Positions 51,791-60,032 of a DNA stretch of 64,000 bases are shown here, in pieces. The DNA is from Micromonospora sp. WMMD1102. GTDB taxonomy: Bacteria; Actinomycetota; Actinomycetes; Mycobacteriales; Micromonosporaceae. The position numbers and the translations under genes were made by a program. The stretch is from contig NZ_JARUBN010000001.1 of NCBI RefSeq assembly GCF_029626265.1, positions 5,955,001 through 6,019,000 of the forward strand, given 5' to 3'. Position 1 is the first letter of the stretch; every line of letters begins with the position of its first letter. Under the pieces are notes generated by a model. It made no database searches. It had not been told where the DNA came from and saw nothing but the letters and a program-made list of their open reading frames with translations.

Positions 51791-51967
51791 CGGCCCTCCT
51801 CGATCCAGGGGGCGCCCGTCAGCCGCCCGTTCCCTGCCGGAGCGGCCCGGAGGCACCTCGACATCTTCACCTGACGAGCCTGTTACCGAGAGCTTCCGAC
51901 AGATTACTGTCATTTGTTTGCGTCGCCGGTGATCAGGCTGCTCAGTTCCGCGTCGCGTCACGGCGAC

Positions 51968-52019
51968 CGGGCGGGCGTGCCGGGCGGGCGTGCCGGGCGG
52001 GCGTGCCGGGCGGGCGTGA
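51968..52019. repeat. four tandem 13-bp repeats
   Basis: CGGGCGGGCGTGC at 51968, 51981, 51994 and 52007 (last base of the fourth is A). They lie in the 343-base gap between the sugar transferase start (51790, -) and the VWA gene stop (52134, -), with no gene in that gap. Confidence 0.9.
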
Positions 52020-52041
52020 CCCGGTGGTGGCCGGGAAGCGC

Positions 52042-52084
52042 GACGCCCGCCGTACCGGCACGGGTGGCCGGTACGACGGGCGTC
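52042..52084. terminator. 17-bp hairpin downstream of the VWA gene
   Basis: 52042-52058 pairs with 52068-52084 (one mismatch, C52050/A52076; arms start GACGCCCG and end CGGGCGTC), 9-base loop. It lies 50 bases after the VWA protein stop in reading direction. Confidence 0.65.
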
Positions 52085-52133
52085 GGGTGTCGCGGGCTCG
52101 CGGTCCGGCGGGCCGGGGCGCGGAGCAGCCGGG

Positions 52134-53903
52134 TCAGCGGGGCGGGGCCTCCCGGCGGGCGGCGATCGCCTGCAGGAAGATGTCGCCGATCTTCGCCGGG
52201 TCCTCGGTGACGAAGGCGGCGCCGCCGGTCACCTTGGGGATGGAGTCCAGCTCGGCCTTGCTGACCTCGGCACTGATGCCGATGATGATCACCTGCACCG
52301 GGCGGTCGGGGTCGCTGATCCGCTTCAGCTCGGCGAGCAGGGCCGCCTGGCTGATCCCGTTGTCGTCCTCGTTCTTGCCGTCGGTGAGCATCACCACCGA
52401 GTTGACCCGGCCGGGCTGCCAGTCCTCCTGCACGGCCTTGTAGCCGGCGAGGATCGTGTCGAAGAGGCCGGTGTCGCCGAGCTTCTTCGGGGTGATGGTG
52501 GCGATCTTGGCCTCCAGCTCCTCCCGCTGTGCGGACATCGGCCCGATCGGCACCAGCGATCGGTAGTCGCGGGAGCCGCTCAGCTCGGTGGAGAAGACCC
52601 AGAGACCGAGCGCCCAGGAGTCGTCGAAGAGCGCCAGGCCGCGCCTGGCCGCCTCCAGGGTCACCTGCATCCGGGTGGCGTTGTTGGCGGTCGGCACCTT
52701 CCGGGACATCGAGCCGGAGATGTCGACGATCGCCAGCATCCGGCCGGACTGGGTGGCCACGGCCCAACTGGAGAGCACCCGCTCGATCGTCGCGCCGTCA
52801 CCGCCGCCTGCCGTGCCGCCCGGGTTCGGCGCCGCGGTGGTCGGCGGCGGCTGGGTGCCGGCCGGGCTCGGCGCACCCCGGGGCGGCGCGAAGCCGTCGG
52901 CCCAGGTGCCGTCGGGGGCGCGCAGCCCCTGCCCGGCCAGCCGGCCCCGGAAGGCACCGGAGTCGAGCGCGGCGAAGAGCTTCTCGGCGGCCGACGCCCT
53001 GGCCGGCTCGATGCCCGGCATCACCGCGTACGGGTAGTCGAGCGAGAGCGGTGCCGGCTCCAGGTAGAGGGCGGCGAGCGGTACGGGTGGCTTCTTGGCG
53101 TTGAACTCGATGACGTCGACTTCGGAGAGCGCCGCCGCACCGAGCCCGCGGGCGAGGGACGTCGGGTCGGTCGCCCGGGGGAACCGGGCGATCAGCTCCT
53201 CGCGGACCGCCGAGACACCGGTGGCCAGGGCCCGCAGCGCGGCGGTGGTCTTCTGCTGGGCCTGCGCCCCGGAGGTCTGGGCGGCGGTGGCCAGCGAGAC
53301 CAGACCGGCCAGCCCGGCCGCGTCCCGGCTCGGCTCGACGAGACCGGTCTTGAGCTGGGTGCCGGTGGTGATCCTGCCGAGCAGGTCCTTCCAGCCGAGC
53401 TTCTTCTCCGGCCAGCCGACGGTGCTGGCGAGCGGCTCCGGCATGGCCACCACCACGGGGCTGCGGGCCACCGAGGCGTTGTTCTGCGGCGCGAACGCGG
53501 GAGCCTGCTGCCGCAGTCGCAGCAGCCAGGTGGAGGAGTCGGGCAGCCAGACGTTGGGGAGTACGGCGCTGCCGCTGGGCTGTCCGACCCCGGACAGCGA
53601 CACGCCGTGCTGCCCGGCGACGGCCGCGGCCACGTCCACGGACTCGCTGGCGGTGACCTCGACGGCGACGCAGAGGCCGTCGACCTCGGTCTGGTCGGCG
53701 CTCAGGGCGTCGGCGGTCTTCTGGATGGCCGGAGCGATCTCCGGCGCCGCGGCGACGGTGAGCTCCAGCTCGCCGGAGCAGTCCGAGCCTGCCCACTGCT
53801 GATAGCCATACCACCCTCCAACCGCGACCAGGACGAGCGCCATCGCGCTCGCGACGGCACCCGCCCCTCGGATACTTCTACGCATGCGATGGCGGCCAGG
53901 CAC
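52134..53903 (-). CDS. VWA-domain protein fused to a solute-binding-like domain
   Basis: 589 residues if started at GTG 53903 (CAGGATGG ahead); ATG 53885 is equally possible. A membrane anchor (GAVASAMALVLVAVGGWYGY) leads into a type 2 periplasmic-binding-like domain (LELTVAAAPEIAPAIQKTADAL, WLPDSSTWLLRL, PVVVAMPEPLA), a Pro/Thr linker (PPPTTAAPNPGGTAGGG) and a C-terminal VWA domain with the MIDAS motif DISGSMS and later TDG in VVMLTDGKNEDD. It is exported and may bind divalent metal and a partner protein. A common actinobacterial fusion of unknown role. Confidence 0.85.
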   Translation of the reverse strand: MPGRHRMRRSIRGAGAVASAMALVLVAVGGWYGYQQWAGSDCSGELELTVAAAPEIAPAIQKTADALSADQTEVDGLCVAVEVTASESVDVAAAVAGQHGVSLSGVGQPSGSAVLPNVWLPDSSTWLLRLRQQAPAFAPQNNASVARSPVVVAMPEPLASTVGWPEKKLGWKDLLGRITTGTQLKTGLVEPSRDAAGLAGLVSLATAAQTSGAQAQQKTTAALRALATGVSAVREELIARFPRATDPTSLARGLGAAALSEVDVIEFNAKKPPVPLAALYLEPAPLSLDYPYAVMPGIEPARASAAEKLFAALDSGAFRGRLAGQGLRAPDGTWADGFAPPRGAPSPAGTQPPPTTAAPNPGGTAGGGDGATIERVLSSWAVATQSGRMLAIVDISGSMSRKVPTANNATRMQVTLEAARRGLALFDDSWALGLWVFSTELSGSRDYRSLVPIGPMSAQREELEAKIATITPKKLGDTGLFDTILAGYKAVQEDWQPGRVNSVVMLTDGKNEDDNGISQAALLAELKRISDPDRPVQVIIIGISAEVSKAELDSIPKVTGGAAFVTEDPAKIGDIFLQAIAARREAPPR

Positions 53904-54025
53904 CTGACCATCCTGAGGGCTTCTGCGAAGTCGTGCCAGGGGCGAACGGCCGAATGTTACCGAGGCAGCAAAGACTTTCTGAACTTCGTTCACCATGGGT
54001 AGCCGGGCGACCCCGCAACGTTGCT

Positions 54026-54045
54026 AAAACCGCCCAACGGGGCGG
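54026..54045 (-). terminator. intrinsic terminator after the lactonase gene
   Basis: Reading leftward: CCGCCC (54045-54040), CGTT, GGGCGG (54035-54030), TTTT (54029-54026). It lies about 50 bases after the lactonase stop, and the stretch between is the most AT-rich in the window (54064-54104). Confidence 0.75.
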
Positions 54046-54095
54046 CATCAGCGCACCACCCAGCAAAAAAGATCTTATGGATATTTATCGAAGAA

Positions 54096-55136
54096 TTAAG
54101 GTTGGTCGCCGAGTACGCACGTCGGACTCGGCACCGGGACCCGGGCCGGCGAGGATGCCGGGAGGCCGGTGTCCGGGTCCACCGGAAAGACCGCCACGGT
54201 GTCGGCCCGCTCGTCGGCGATGTAGAGGTGCCCGCCGAGCAGAGCCAGATGCCGGGGCCAGTCCCCCAACCCGGAGACCTCCGCCAGCCAGCGCGGCGCC
54301 GCTTCGTCGAGCGCGAAGACCGCGACCGTGCCGACGCCCCGGTTGGCCAGGTAGAGGAACCGGCCGTCGGGCCCGACCACGATCTCCGAGGGCTGGACGT
54401 GACCGGGGCGCCGGCTCGCCCCGACCCGACCCCGCTCGACCAGCCGGCCGGCCCCGTCGGTGTGGTAGGCGGTGACCGAGGCGTCCAGCTCGCCGGCGAG
54501 GAAACAGCGGCGGCCGTCCGGATGCCGGGCCAGGTGCCGGGGACCGGTGCCGGGACGGGTCGGGAACCGGTCGGTGGCCCGCAGCCGCCCGTCCGGCCCG
54601 CGCCGGTAGCGGTACAGCGAGTCGGTGCCGAGGTCGACCGCGAGCAGCCCGCAGCCGTCCGGATCGGGCGAGACCATGTGCGCGTGCGGCCCCTCCTGAC
54701 GGTCCGGCACGGGCCCGCGCCCGTCGTGCGCGACCAGGTCGGCCCGGTCCCCCGGCGCCCCGGCCGGGTCCAACGGAAGTACGGCGACACTGCCGCTGCC
54801 GTAGTTGGCCGCGTAGAGGAACTCCCCGCCCGGGTCGACGGCCAGATGGCACGGGTCGGCGCCACCGGTGGACCGGACCCCGAGCGGAGTCAGCGCGCCG
54901 TCGGGGTGGATCGTCCAGGCGCTGACGGTGCCGTCCGGCAGCTCGTTGACGGCGTAGAGCACGGGCAGCCGGGGATGCCGGGCCAGGAACGACGGCGACG
55001 GCGTCTCCGCCACCACGCCGAGTACGTCCAGCCGCCCGCTGCCGGGGTCCCGGCGGGCGGCCACGATGCCCGTACCGCGTCCTCCGCCGCGTCCGGTGTA
55101 GCAACCGACGTACACGATTCCGGCGCCGCCCGACAT
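54096..55136 (-). CDS. beta-propeller lactonase (YbhE/6-phosphogluconolactonase family)
   Basis: 346 residues from ATG 55136. Seven-bladed propeller of the Pgl/YbhE lactonase family: YVGCYTGRGGGRGTGI at the N-terminus, repeated strands such as PVLYAVNELPDGTVSAWTI, EFLYAANYGSGSVAVLPLD, GPHAHMVSPDPDG, GPRHLARHPDGRRCFLAGELDASV and RFLYLANRGVGTVAVFAL. The GPHAH and GPRH histidines are in the usual active-site positions. The substrate could be 6-phosphogluconolactone or another sugar lactone. The family is also loosely typed, so activity is not certain. Confidence 0.85.
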   Translation of the reverse strand: MSGGAGIVYVGCYTGRGGGRGTGIVAARRDPGSGRLDVLGVVAETPSPSFLARHPRLPVLYAVNELPDGTVSAWTIHPDGALTPLGVRSTGGADPCHLAVDPGGEFLYAANYGSGSVAVLPLDPAGAPGDRADLVAHDGRGPVPDRQEGPHAHMVSPDPDGCGLLAVDLGTDSLYRYRRGPDGRLRATDRFPTRPGTGPRHLARHPDGRRCFLAGELDASVTAYHTDGAGRLVERGRVGASRRPGHVQPSEIVVGPDGRFLYLANRGVGTVAVFALDEAAPRWLAEVSGLGDWPRHLALLGGHLYIADERADTVAVFPVDPDTGLPASSPARVPVPSPTCVLGDQP

Positions 55137-55289
55137 GCCCGCTCCGTTTCCCGGCCGACCACCCGGTCGCACCGCTCCGGCCCGATCCAACCAGAGCCCG
55201 CCCCGGTCGGCCCGCCGATCGCTCCGGCCGCCCCGTCGACCGCCCCGGCCGGAGCCGGCCAGCTCGGCGATCTTCCGGCCCGCTACCGT

Positions 55290-55299
55290 TCCTATAGGA
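55290..55299. promoter_or_regulatory. palindrome TCCTATAGGA, probable GntR/FadR-type operator
   Basis: A perfect 10-bp palindrome in a GC-rich setting, 160 bases before lutA and immediately upstream of the reading frame of the truncated regulator. GntR/FadR-subfamily operators often have a TATA-centred palindrome of this kind. No second copy was seen in the window. Confidence 0.45.
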
Positions 55300-55468
55300 T
55301 CTTGGACTTTCCACCGCGCACCACGGCACCAGCGGCCAGGAGCACTTGCGTATCGTCGACGCGGTCGGCACCGGCGACCCGGACGCCGCCGGTGCCGCCG
55401 TCCGCGACCACCTGCTCGCCGCCGCCGACCGGCACCTGCCGTTCTTCGAAGGACCCCGATGCGGATAG
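55298..55468 (+). pseudogene. C-terminal remnant of a GntR/FadR-family (FCD-domain) regulator
   Basis: An open frame of 56 codons without a start codon, beginning after TAG 55295-55297 and ending at TAG 55466-55468. It encodes QEHLRIVDAVGTGDPDAAGA and HLLAAADRHLPFFEG, the last two helices of FCD domains (EHxxIxxAIxxGDxxxA ... HL). Its stop overlaps the lutA start by 10 bases, the arrangement expected of a former lldR/lutR-lutA pair. The DNA-binding half and most of the FCD domain are missing; the divergent lactonase start lies only 160 bases away. Confidence 0.75.
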
Positions 55469-56202
55469 CCCTCTTCGTCACCTGCGTCAACGACCTGGTC
55501 TACCCGGCCACCGGGCAGGCCGTGGTACGCGTACTGGAGCGACTCGGGCACACCGTCGAGTTCCCGCTCGCCCAGTCCTGCTGCGGGCAGATGCACGCCA
55601 ACAGCGGCTACCGGGCCGAGGCGCTGCCCCTGGTCCGCGGCTTCGTCGACACCTTCGCCGGGTACGAGGCCGTGGTGGCTCCGTCCGGCTCCTGCGTGGC
55701 GATGGTGCGGGAGTCGTACCCCCGGCTCGCCGCGGCCGACCCGGACCTCGCGGCGGCGGTCGCCGACCTCGCACCCCGGGTGCACGAACTCTCCGAGCTG
55801 CTTGTCGACGTGCTCGGGGTGACCGACGTCGGAGCCTCCTTCCCGCACCGGGTCACCTACCACCCGACCTGCCACGGCCTGCGGATGCTGCGGCTGGGCG
55901 ACCGGCCGCTGCGGCTGCTGCGCGCGGTACGCGGACTGGAGCTGGTGGCGCTGCCCGGCGCCGAGGAGTGCTGCGGCTTCGGCGGCACCTTCGCGGTGAA
56001 GAACGCCGACGTCTCCGCCGCGATGCTGACCGACAAGTGCACGGCGGCCCGGGACACCGGGGCCGCGTACCTGGCGGCGGCGGACAACTCCTGCCTGGCG
56101 CACATCGGCGGCGGCCTGTCCCGGCGCGCCGGTTCGACCCCGGACGCGCCCCGCACCATCCACTACGCCGAAATCCTGGCGACCACCGAGGAGCCGAGAT
56201 GA
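55459..56202 (+). CDS. lutA: lactate utilization protein A (Cys-rich Fe-S subunit)
   Basis: 247 residues from ATG 55459. Two CCG domains: QSCCGQMHANSGY near residue 40 and EECCGFGGTFAVKN near 180, each with an upstream Cys-containing strand (APSGSCVAMV, TYHPTCHGLRML). LutA with LutB and LutC oxidises L-lactate to pyruvate in the cytoplasm without the flavin enzymes LldD/Dld. The three genes are in order lutABC here. Confidence 0.92.
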   Translation: MRIALFVTCVNDLVYPATGQAVVRVLERLGHTVEFPLAQSCCGQMHANSGYRAEALPLVRGFVDTFAGYEAVVAPSGSCVAMVRESYPRLAAADPDLAAAVADLAPRVHELSELLVDVLGVTDVGASFPHRVTYHPTCHGLRMLRLGDRPLRLLRAVRGLELVALPGAEECCGFGGTFAVKNADVSAAMLTDKCTAARDTGAAYLAAADNSCLAHIGGGLSRRAGSTPDAPRTIHYAEILATTEEPR

Positions 56203-56212
56203 GCCAGCCGGC

Positions 56213-56262
56213 AAGGAAGGGCCCCTTCTTATCGTTTTCTGTTGTACAAGGGCCCCCTCCTT
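56213..56262. repeat. REP-like imperfect inverted repeat between lutA and lutB
   Basis: AAGGAAGGGCCCCTT (56213-56227) and 56248-56262 (AAGGGCCCCCTCCTT) pair at 13 of 15 positions over a 20-base AT-rich loop; each arm is itself nearly palindromic around GGGCCC, and the arms are followed by similar CTTATCG/ATCGGGG ends. From memory, elements of this look are dispersed in Micromonospora/Salinispora intergenic DNA. Confidence 0.6.
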
Positions 56263-56278
56263 ATCGGGGGGAGCGGGG

Positions 56279-57853
56279 ATGAACACGGGTGGCGGGAACA
56301 TCGTCGCGCCGCTGCCGTTCCCGACGGCGGCCCGGCGCGAACTGGCCGACGGGCAGCTCCGGGCCAACCTGCGCCGGGCCACCCACACCATCCGGGACAA
56401 GCGGCTGCGGATGGTCGGCGAGGTGCCGGACTGGGCGGCACTGCGTAGCGCCGGGGCGGCGATCAAGGACGACGTCCTGGCCCGCCTGCCGGAGCTGCTG
56501 GAACAGTTCGAGGCCGCCGCCACCGCCGCCGGAGCCACCGTGCACTGGGCCCGGGACGCGACCGAGGCGTGCGAGGTGGTCACCGAGCTGGTCCGACGGA
56601 CCGGCAGCACCGAGGTGGTCAAGGTCAAGTCGATGGCCACCCAGGAGATCGGGCTGAACGAGGCGCTCGCCGAGGCCGGCATCGCGGCGGTGGAGACCGA
56701 CCTGGCCGAGCTGATCGTGCAGCTCGCCGATGACACCCCGTCGCACATCCTGGTACCCGCGATCCACTACAACCGGCGGCAGATCCGGGACATCTTCGCC
56801 AGCCGGATGCCCGGGGTCGACCTCGACGCGCTCACCGACGACCCGCCCGCGCTCGCCGAGGCGGCCCGCCGGCACCTGCGGGCGAAGTTCCTCGGCGCCC
56901 GGGTGGCGATCTCCGGCGCCAACTTCGCGGTCGCCGAGACCGGCACCCTGGTGGTGGTCGAGTCCGAGGGGAACGGCCGGATGTGCCTGACCCTGCCCGA
57001 GACGCTGATCTCGGTGGTGGGGGTGGAGAAGCTGCTGCCGACCTTCCGCGACCTGGAGGTCTTCCTGCAACTGCTGCCCCGCTCCTCCACCGGCGAGCGG
57101 ATGAACCCGTACACCTCGATGTGGACCGGGGTCACCCCCGGAGACGGGCCGGGCACCGTGCACGTCGTACTCGTCGACAACGGGCGTTCCGCCACGCTCG
57201 CCGATCCGGTGGGCCGGCAGGCGCTGCGCTGCATCCGCTGCTCCGCCTGCCTGAACGTCTGCCCGGTCTACGAGCGGGTCGGCGGGCACGCATACGGGTC
57301 GGTCTATCCGGGACCGATCGGCGCGATCCTGTCCCCGCAGCTGACCGGCCCGGGGGCGGGGGCGAACCGCAGCCTGCCGTACGCCTCGACGCTCTGCGGC
57401 GCCTGCTTCGACGCCTGCCCGGTCCAGATCGACATCCCGGAGGTGCTCGTGCACCTGCGGCAACGGGGCGTGGACGCGCGCCGGGGCCGACCGTCGGCGG
57501 AGCGTACCGCGATGCGGTCACTGGCCTGGGCGATGCGGGACCGCCGCCGGTACACCGCCGCGCTCCGGGCGGCCCGCCGGGGTGCCGCCCCGCTGCGCCT
57601 GGTCGCCGGCACCCGCGGCCAGGTACGCCGGCTGCCGTGGCCGCTGTCGGCCTGGACGGCGAGCCGGGACGCCCCGCTGCCCGCCCCGCAGAGTTTCCGG
57701 GACTGGTGGACCGGCCGGGACGCCGGCACGCACGGCGAACGGACGGGCGGCGGACGGACGGGTAGCGGACGGACGGGCGGCGGAAAGGACGGGGGACGGA
57801 AGGACGGGCGGCGAGAGGACGGGCGGCGAGAGGGCGGGGGCGACCGTGACTAG
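56279..57853 (+). CDS. lutB: lactate utilization protein B (4Fe-4S subunit)
   Basis: 524 residues from ATG 56279, with GGGGGGAGCGGGG ahead. LUD domain in the first ~300 residues (VVKVKSMATQEIGLNEAL, ISGANFAVAETGTLVVVESEGN), then two 4Fe-4S motifs: CIRCSACLNVCP (about 318-329) and CGACFDACPVQIDIPEVL (about 374-391). The last ~45 residues are a Gly/Arg/Lys/Asp repeat tail (GGGRTGSGRTGGGKDGG type) that ordinary LutB (~470-480 residues) lacks. The stop overlaps lutC by 8 bases. Confidence 0.93.
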   Translation: MNTGGGNIVAPLPFPTAARRELADGQLRANLRRATHTIRDKRLRMVGEVPDWAALRSAGAAIKDDVLARLPELLEQFEAAATAAGATVHWARDATEACEVVTELVRRTGSTEVVKVKSMATQEIGLNEALAEAGIAAVETDLAELIVQLADDTPSHILVPAIHYNRRQIRDIFASRMPGVDLDALTDDPPALAEAARRHLRAKFLGARVAISGANFAVAETGTLVVVESEGNGRMCLTLPETLISVVGVEKLLPTFRDLEVFLQLLPRSSTGERMNPYTSMWTGVTPGDGPGTVHVVLVDNGRSATLADPVGRQALRCIRCSACLNVCPVYERVGGHAYGSVYPGPIGAILSPQLTGPGAGANRSLPYASTLCGACFDACPVQIDIPEVLVHLRQRGVDARRGRPSAERTAMRSLAWAMRDRRRYTAALRAARRGAAPLRLVAGTRGQVRRLPWPLSAWTASRDAPLPAPQSFRDWWTGRDAGTHGERTGGGRTGSGRTGGGKDGGRKDGRREDGRREGGGDRD

Positions 57854-58550
57854 TTCGGCGCGGCAGGAGATCCTGGCCCGGATCCGGGCCGCCCGGCCCG
57901 ACGGGCCGGTACGGGTCCCCCGGGACTACCGCACCGCCCCGGCCGCCGCACTCCACCCGCGGACGCCCGACGGCCCGGACCCGACACCGTCGGAGAACGT
58001 CCACGTCACGACAGCGGCACCGCCGGCCGGGGACCTGATCGACCTGCTGGTCGACCGGCTGCTCGACTACCGGGCCACGGTACGCCGCTGCGGTCCACGG
58101 GAGCTGCCCGAGGCGCTGGCGGAACTGCTCGGCGAGGTGCCGACCGTGGTGCTACCCGGACAGGCGCCGGAAGAGTGGCTGTCGGCGTACCTCGGACGGA
58201 TCCGCCGGGACGGCGACCCGGGCCCGCTGACGGTGGCCGAACTCGACGCGCCGGGCGTCGCCGTGGTCACCGGCTGCGCGGTGGCGGTCGCGCAGACCGG
58301 CACGCTGCTGCTGGACGGCGGCCCGGACCAGGGGCGCCGGCTGCTCAGCCTGGTCCCCGACCACCACCTCTGCGTGGTCCGGGCGTCCCAGGTCGTCGGC
58401 GGGGTGCCGGAGGCGCTCGCCCGGCTCGCCGACCCGACCCGACCGATCACCCTGGTCTCCGGACCGTCGGCGACCAGCGACATCGAGCTCGACCGGGTGG
58501 AGGGCGTGCACGGGCCGCGCCGGCTGGACGTGCTGGTGGTCACCGGCTGA
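57846..58550 (+). CDS. lutC: lactate utilization protein C
   Basis: 234 residues from GTG 57846, overlapping lutB by 8 bases. LUD domain: TSSARQEILARIRAARP at the N-terminus, GVAVVTGCAVAVAQTGTLLL, ARASQVVGGVPEAL-like VVRASQVVGG, and the closing SGPSATSDIELDRVEGVHGP that marks LutC. Third subunit of the lactate oxidase complex. Confidence 0.92.
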   Translation: MTSSARQEILARIRAARPDGPVRVPRDYRTAPAAALHPRTPDGPDPTPSENVHVTTAAPPAGDLIDLLVDRLLDYRATVRRCGPRELPEALAELLGEVPTVVLPGQAPEEWLSAYLGRIRRDGDPGPLTVAELDAPGVAVVTGCAVAVAQTGTLLLDGGPDQGRRLLSLVPDHHLCVVRASQVVGGVPEALARLADPTRPITLVSGPSATSDIELDRVEGVHGPRRLDVLVVTG

Positions 58551-58566
58551 CCCCGCCCGCCGGTTC

Positions 58567-58638
58567 GCGATCGTCGATCACAGCCGGGCGGCGGTCAGAG
58601 CCGGGCGGCGGTCACAGGCGATCGTCGATCACAGCCGG
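58567..58638. repeat. 20-bp direct repeat between lutC and the conservon
   Basis: GCGATCGTCGATCACAGCCG at 58567-58586 recurs at 58618-58637, and CCGGGCGGCGGTCA recurs between. It lies in the 94-base gap between convergent lutC (+) and the GTPase gene (-). Confidence 0.75.
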
Positions 58639-58644
58639 CGGCGG

Positions 58645-59247
58645 TCAGTTCGCCGAGACCCGGTCGGCGCGCCGGGCGGCGACGTGCTCCACCAGGGCGA
58701 CCAGCACCACCTTGCCGGACTGCCGGCTGCGCGCGTCGCAGAGTACGACCGGCACGTCCGGATCCAGGTCGAGTGCGCCGCGTACCGCCTCGGTGCTGAA
58801 CCGCTTGGCCCCGTCGAAGCAGTTCACCCCGACCACGAACGGGATTCCCCGGCGTTCGAAGTAGTCCACCGACGGGAAGCAGTCGGCGAGTCGGCGGGTG
58901 TCGGCCAGTACCACGGCGCCGAGCGCCCCGAACGCCAGCTCGTCCCAGAGGAACCAGAACCGGTCCTGGCCGGGGGTGCCGAAGAGGTAGACCTGGAGAT
59001 CGGGGTTGATGGTGATCCGGCCGAAGTCCATCGCGACGGTGGTGGTCTGCTTGCCCTCCACCCCGTAGAGGTCGTCGGTGCCGGCCCCGGCGTCGGTGAG
59101 TATCTCCTCGGTCTGCAACGGACGGATCTCGCTCACGGCGCCGACCAGGGTCGTCTTGCCGACGCCGAAGCCACCGGCGATCAGGATCTTCAGGGCGAGC
59201 GGAATCCGCCGCTTCGCCGTCGGCCGGTCAGAGAGCTCGGAGTCCAT
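58645..59247 (-). CDS. conservon small GTPase (CvnD-like)
   Basis: 200 residues. P-loop GGFGVGKTT at residues 25-33, the switch-like TTTVAMDFGRI, GTPGQDRFWFLWDEL (DxxGQ-type G3) and NCFDGAKRF in the guanine-recognition position (NxxD). Last gene of the four-gene conservon; its start overlaps the DUF742 gene by 20 bases. CvnD proteins relay signals from the CvnA kinase-like protein, as in Streptomyces conservons. Confidence 0.92.
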   Translation of the reverse strand: MDSELSDRPTAKRRIPLALKILIAGGFGVGKTTLVGAVSEIRPLQTEEILTDAGAGTDDLYGVEGKQTTTVAMDFGRITINPDLQVYLFGTPGQDRFWFLWDELAFGALGAVVLADTRRLADCFPSVDYFERRGIPFVVGVNCFDGAKRFSTEAVRGALDLDPDVPVVLCDARSRQSGKVVLVALVEHVAARRADRVSAN

Positions 59248-59620
59248 CGACTACCGCCTTGAGGATGTCGTCGTCGGGGAACTGGCGCGAGGTGGGTGGG
59301 TCGTACATCGAGATCCGGCCACTGCCGAGCAGGTCGCCGAGGAGCACCCGGACCACCCCCACCGGCAGGTTGAGGTCGGCGGCGAGGTCGGCGACGGTGA
59401 TCGGCTGCTGCGCCCGCGCGATGATCGCCCGCTGCTCCGGCTGCGGCTGCGCGCCGTCGCCGCCGGTCTCGTCCGGCGGGCCGGCGACCACGAACGCCAT
59501 CAGGTCGAAGCGACCCGCCGACGGCTGGACGCGGCCACCGGTCACCGTGTACGGCCGGACCACCGGCCCGGCGTCGTCGTCCAGCCAGTCGTGGTGCGGG
59601 CCGGGTGCCTCACTGCGCAT
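59228..59620 (-). CDS. conservon DUF742 protein (CvnC-like)
   Basis: 130 residues from ATG 59620. DUF742 core: VRPYTVTGGRV, FDLMAFVVAG, EQRAIIARAQQPITVADLAADLNLPVGVVRVLLGDLL, a winged-helix-like segment. Overlaps the roadblock gene by 11 bases and the GTPase gene by 20. Confidence 0.92.
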   Translation of the reverse strand: MRSEAPGPHHDWLDDDAGPVVRPYTVTGGRVQPSAGRFDLMAFVVAGPPDETGGDGAQPQPEQRAIIARAQQPITVADLAADLNLPVGVVRVLLGDLLGSGRISMYDPPTSRQFPDDDILKAVVDGLRAL

Positions 59621-60032
59621 CTGCCGGCGCCCGCGCTGTTCGGCTCGACGCGGACAGGTTCTGTCCCACCCGGGTCACCAGCATCGCCATCTCGTACGCG
59701 ATGACACCGATGTCCGACGCCGCACTGGCCAGTACGGCGAGGCAGGCACCCTGCCCGGCGGCGGTGACGAAGAGGAAGGCGGCCTCCATCTCGATCACGG
59801 TCTGCCGGACCGGTCCTGCCTGGAAGTGCCGGCTGGCCCCCTTCGCCAGGCTTTGGAAGCCGGCCGCCATCGCCGCCATGTGCTCGGCTGCCTCCCGGCC
59901 CAGCTCCCGCGACGCGGCCATCAGCAACCCGTCCGCGGAGAGCAGTACGGCCTGCTGGGCGGACGGTACCCGCTCCACGAGATCGTCGAGCAGCCAACCG
60001 AGATCCGCACCCGGCTTCGTCGTGTGCACCAC
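59610..60032 (-). CDS. conservon roadblock/LC7 protein (CvnB-like)
   Basis: 140 residues, starting GTG-GTG at 60032. Roadblock/LC7 fold: LGWLLDDLVERVPSAQQAVLLSADGLLMAAS, HMAAMAAGFQSLAKGA, TVIEMEAAFLFVTAAGQGACLAVLAS. Starts directly after the kinase stop. Regulates the partner GTPase in conservons. Confidence 0.92.
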   Translation of the reverse strand: MVHTTKPGADLGWLLDDLVERVPSAQQAVLLSADGLLMAASRELGREAAEHMAAMAAGFQSLAKGASRHFQAGPVRQTVIEMEAAFLFVTAAGQGACLAVLASAASDIGVIAYEMAMLVTRVGQNLSASSRTARAPADAQ

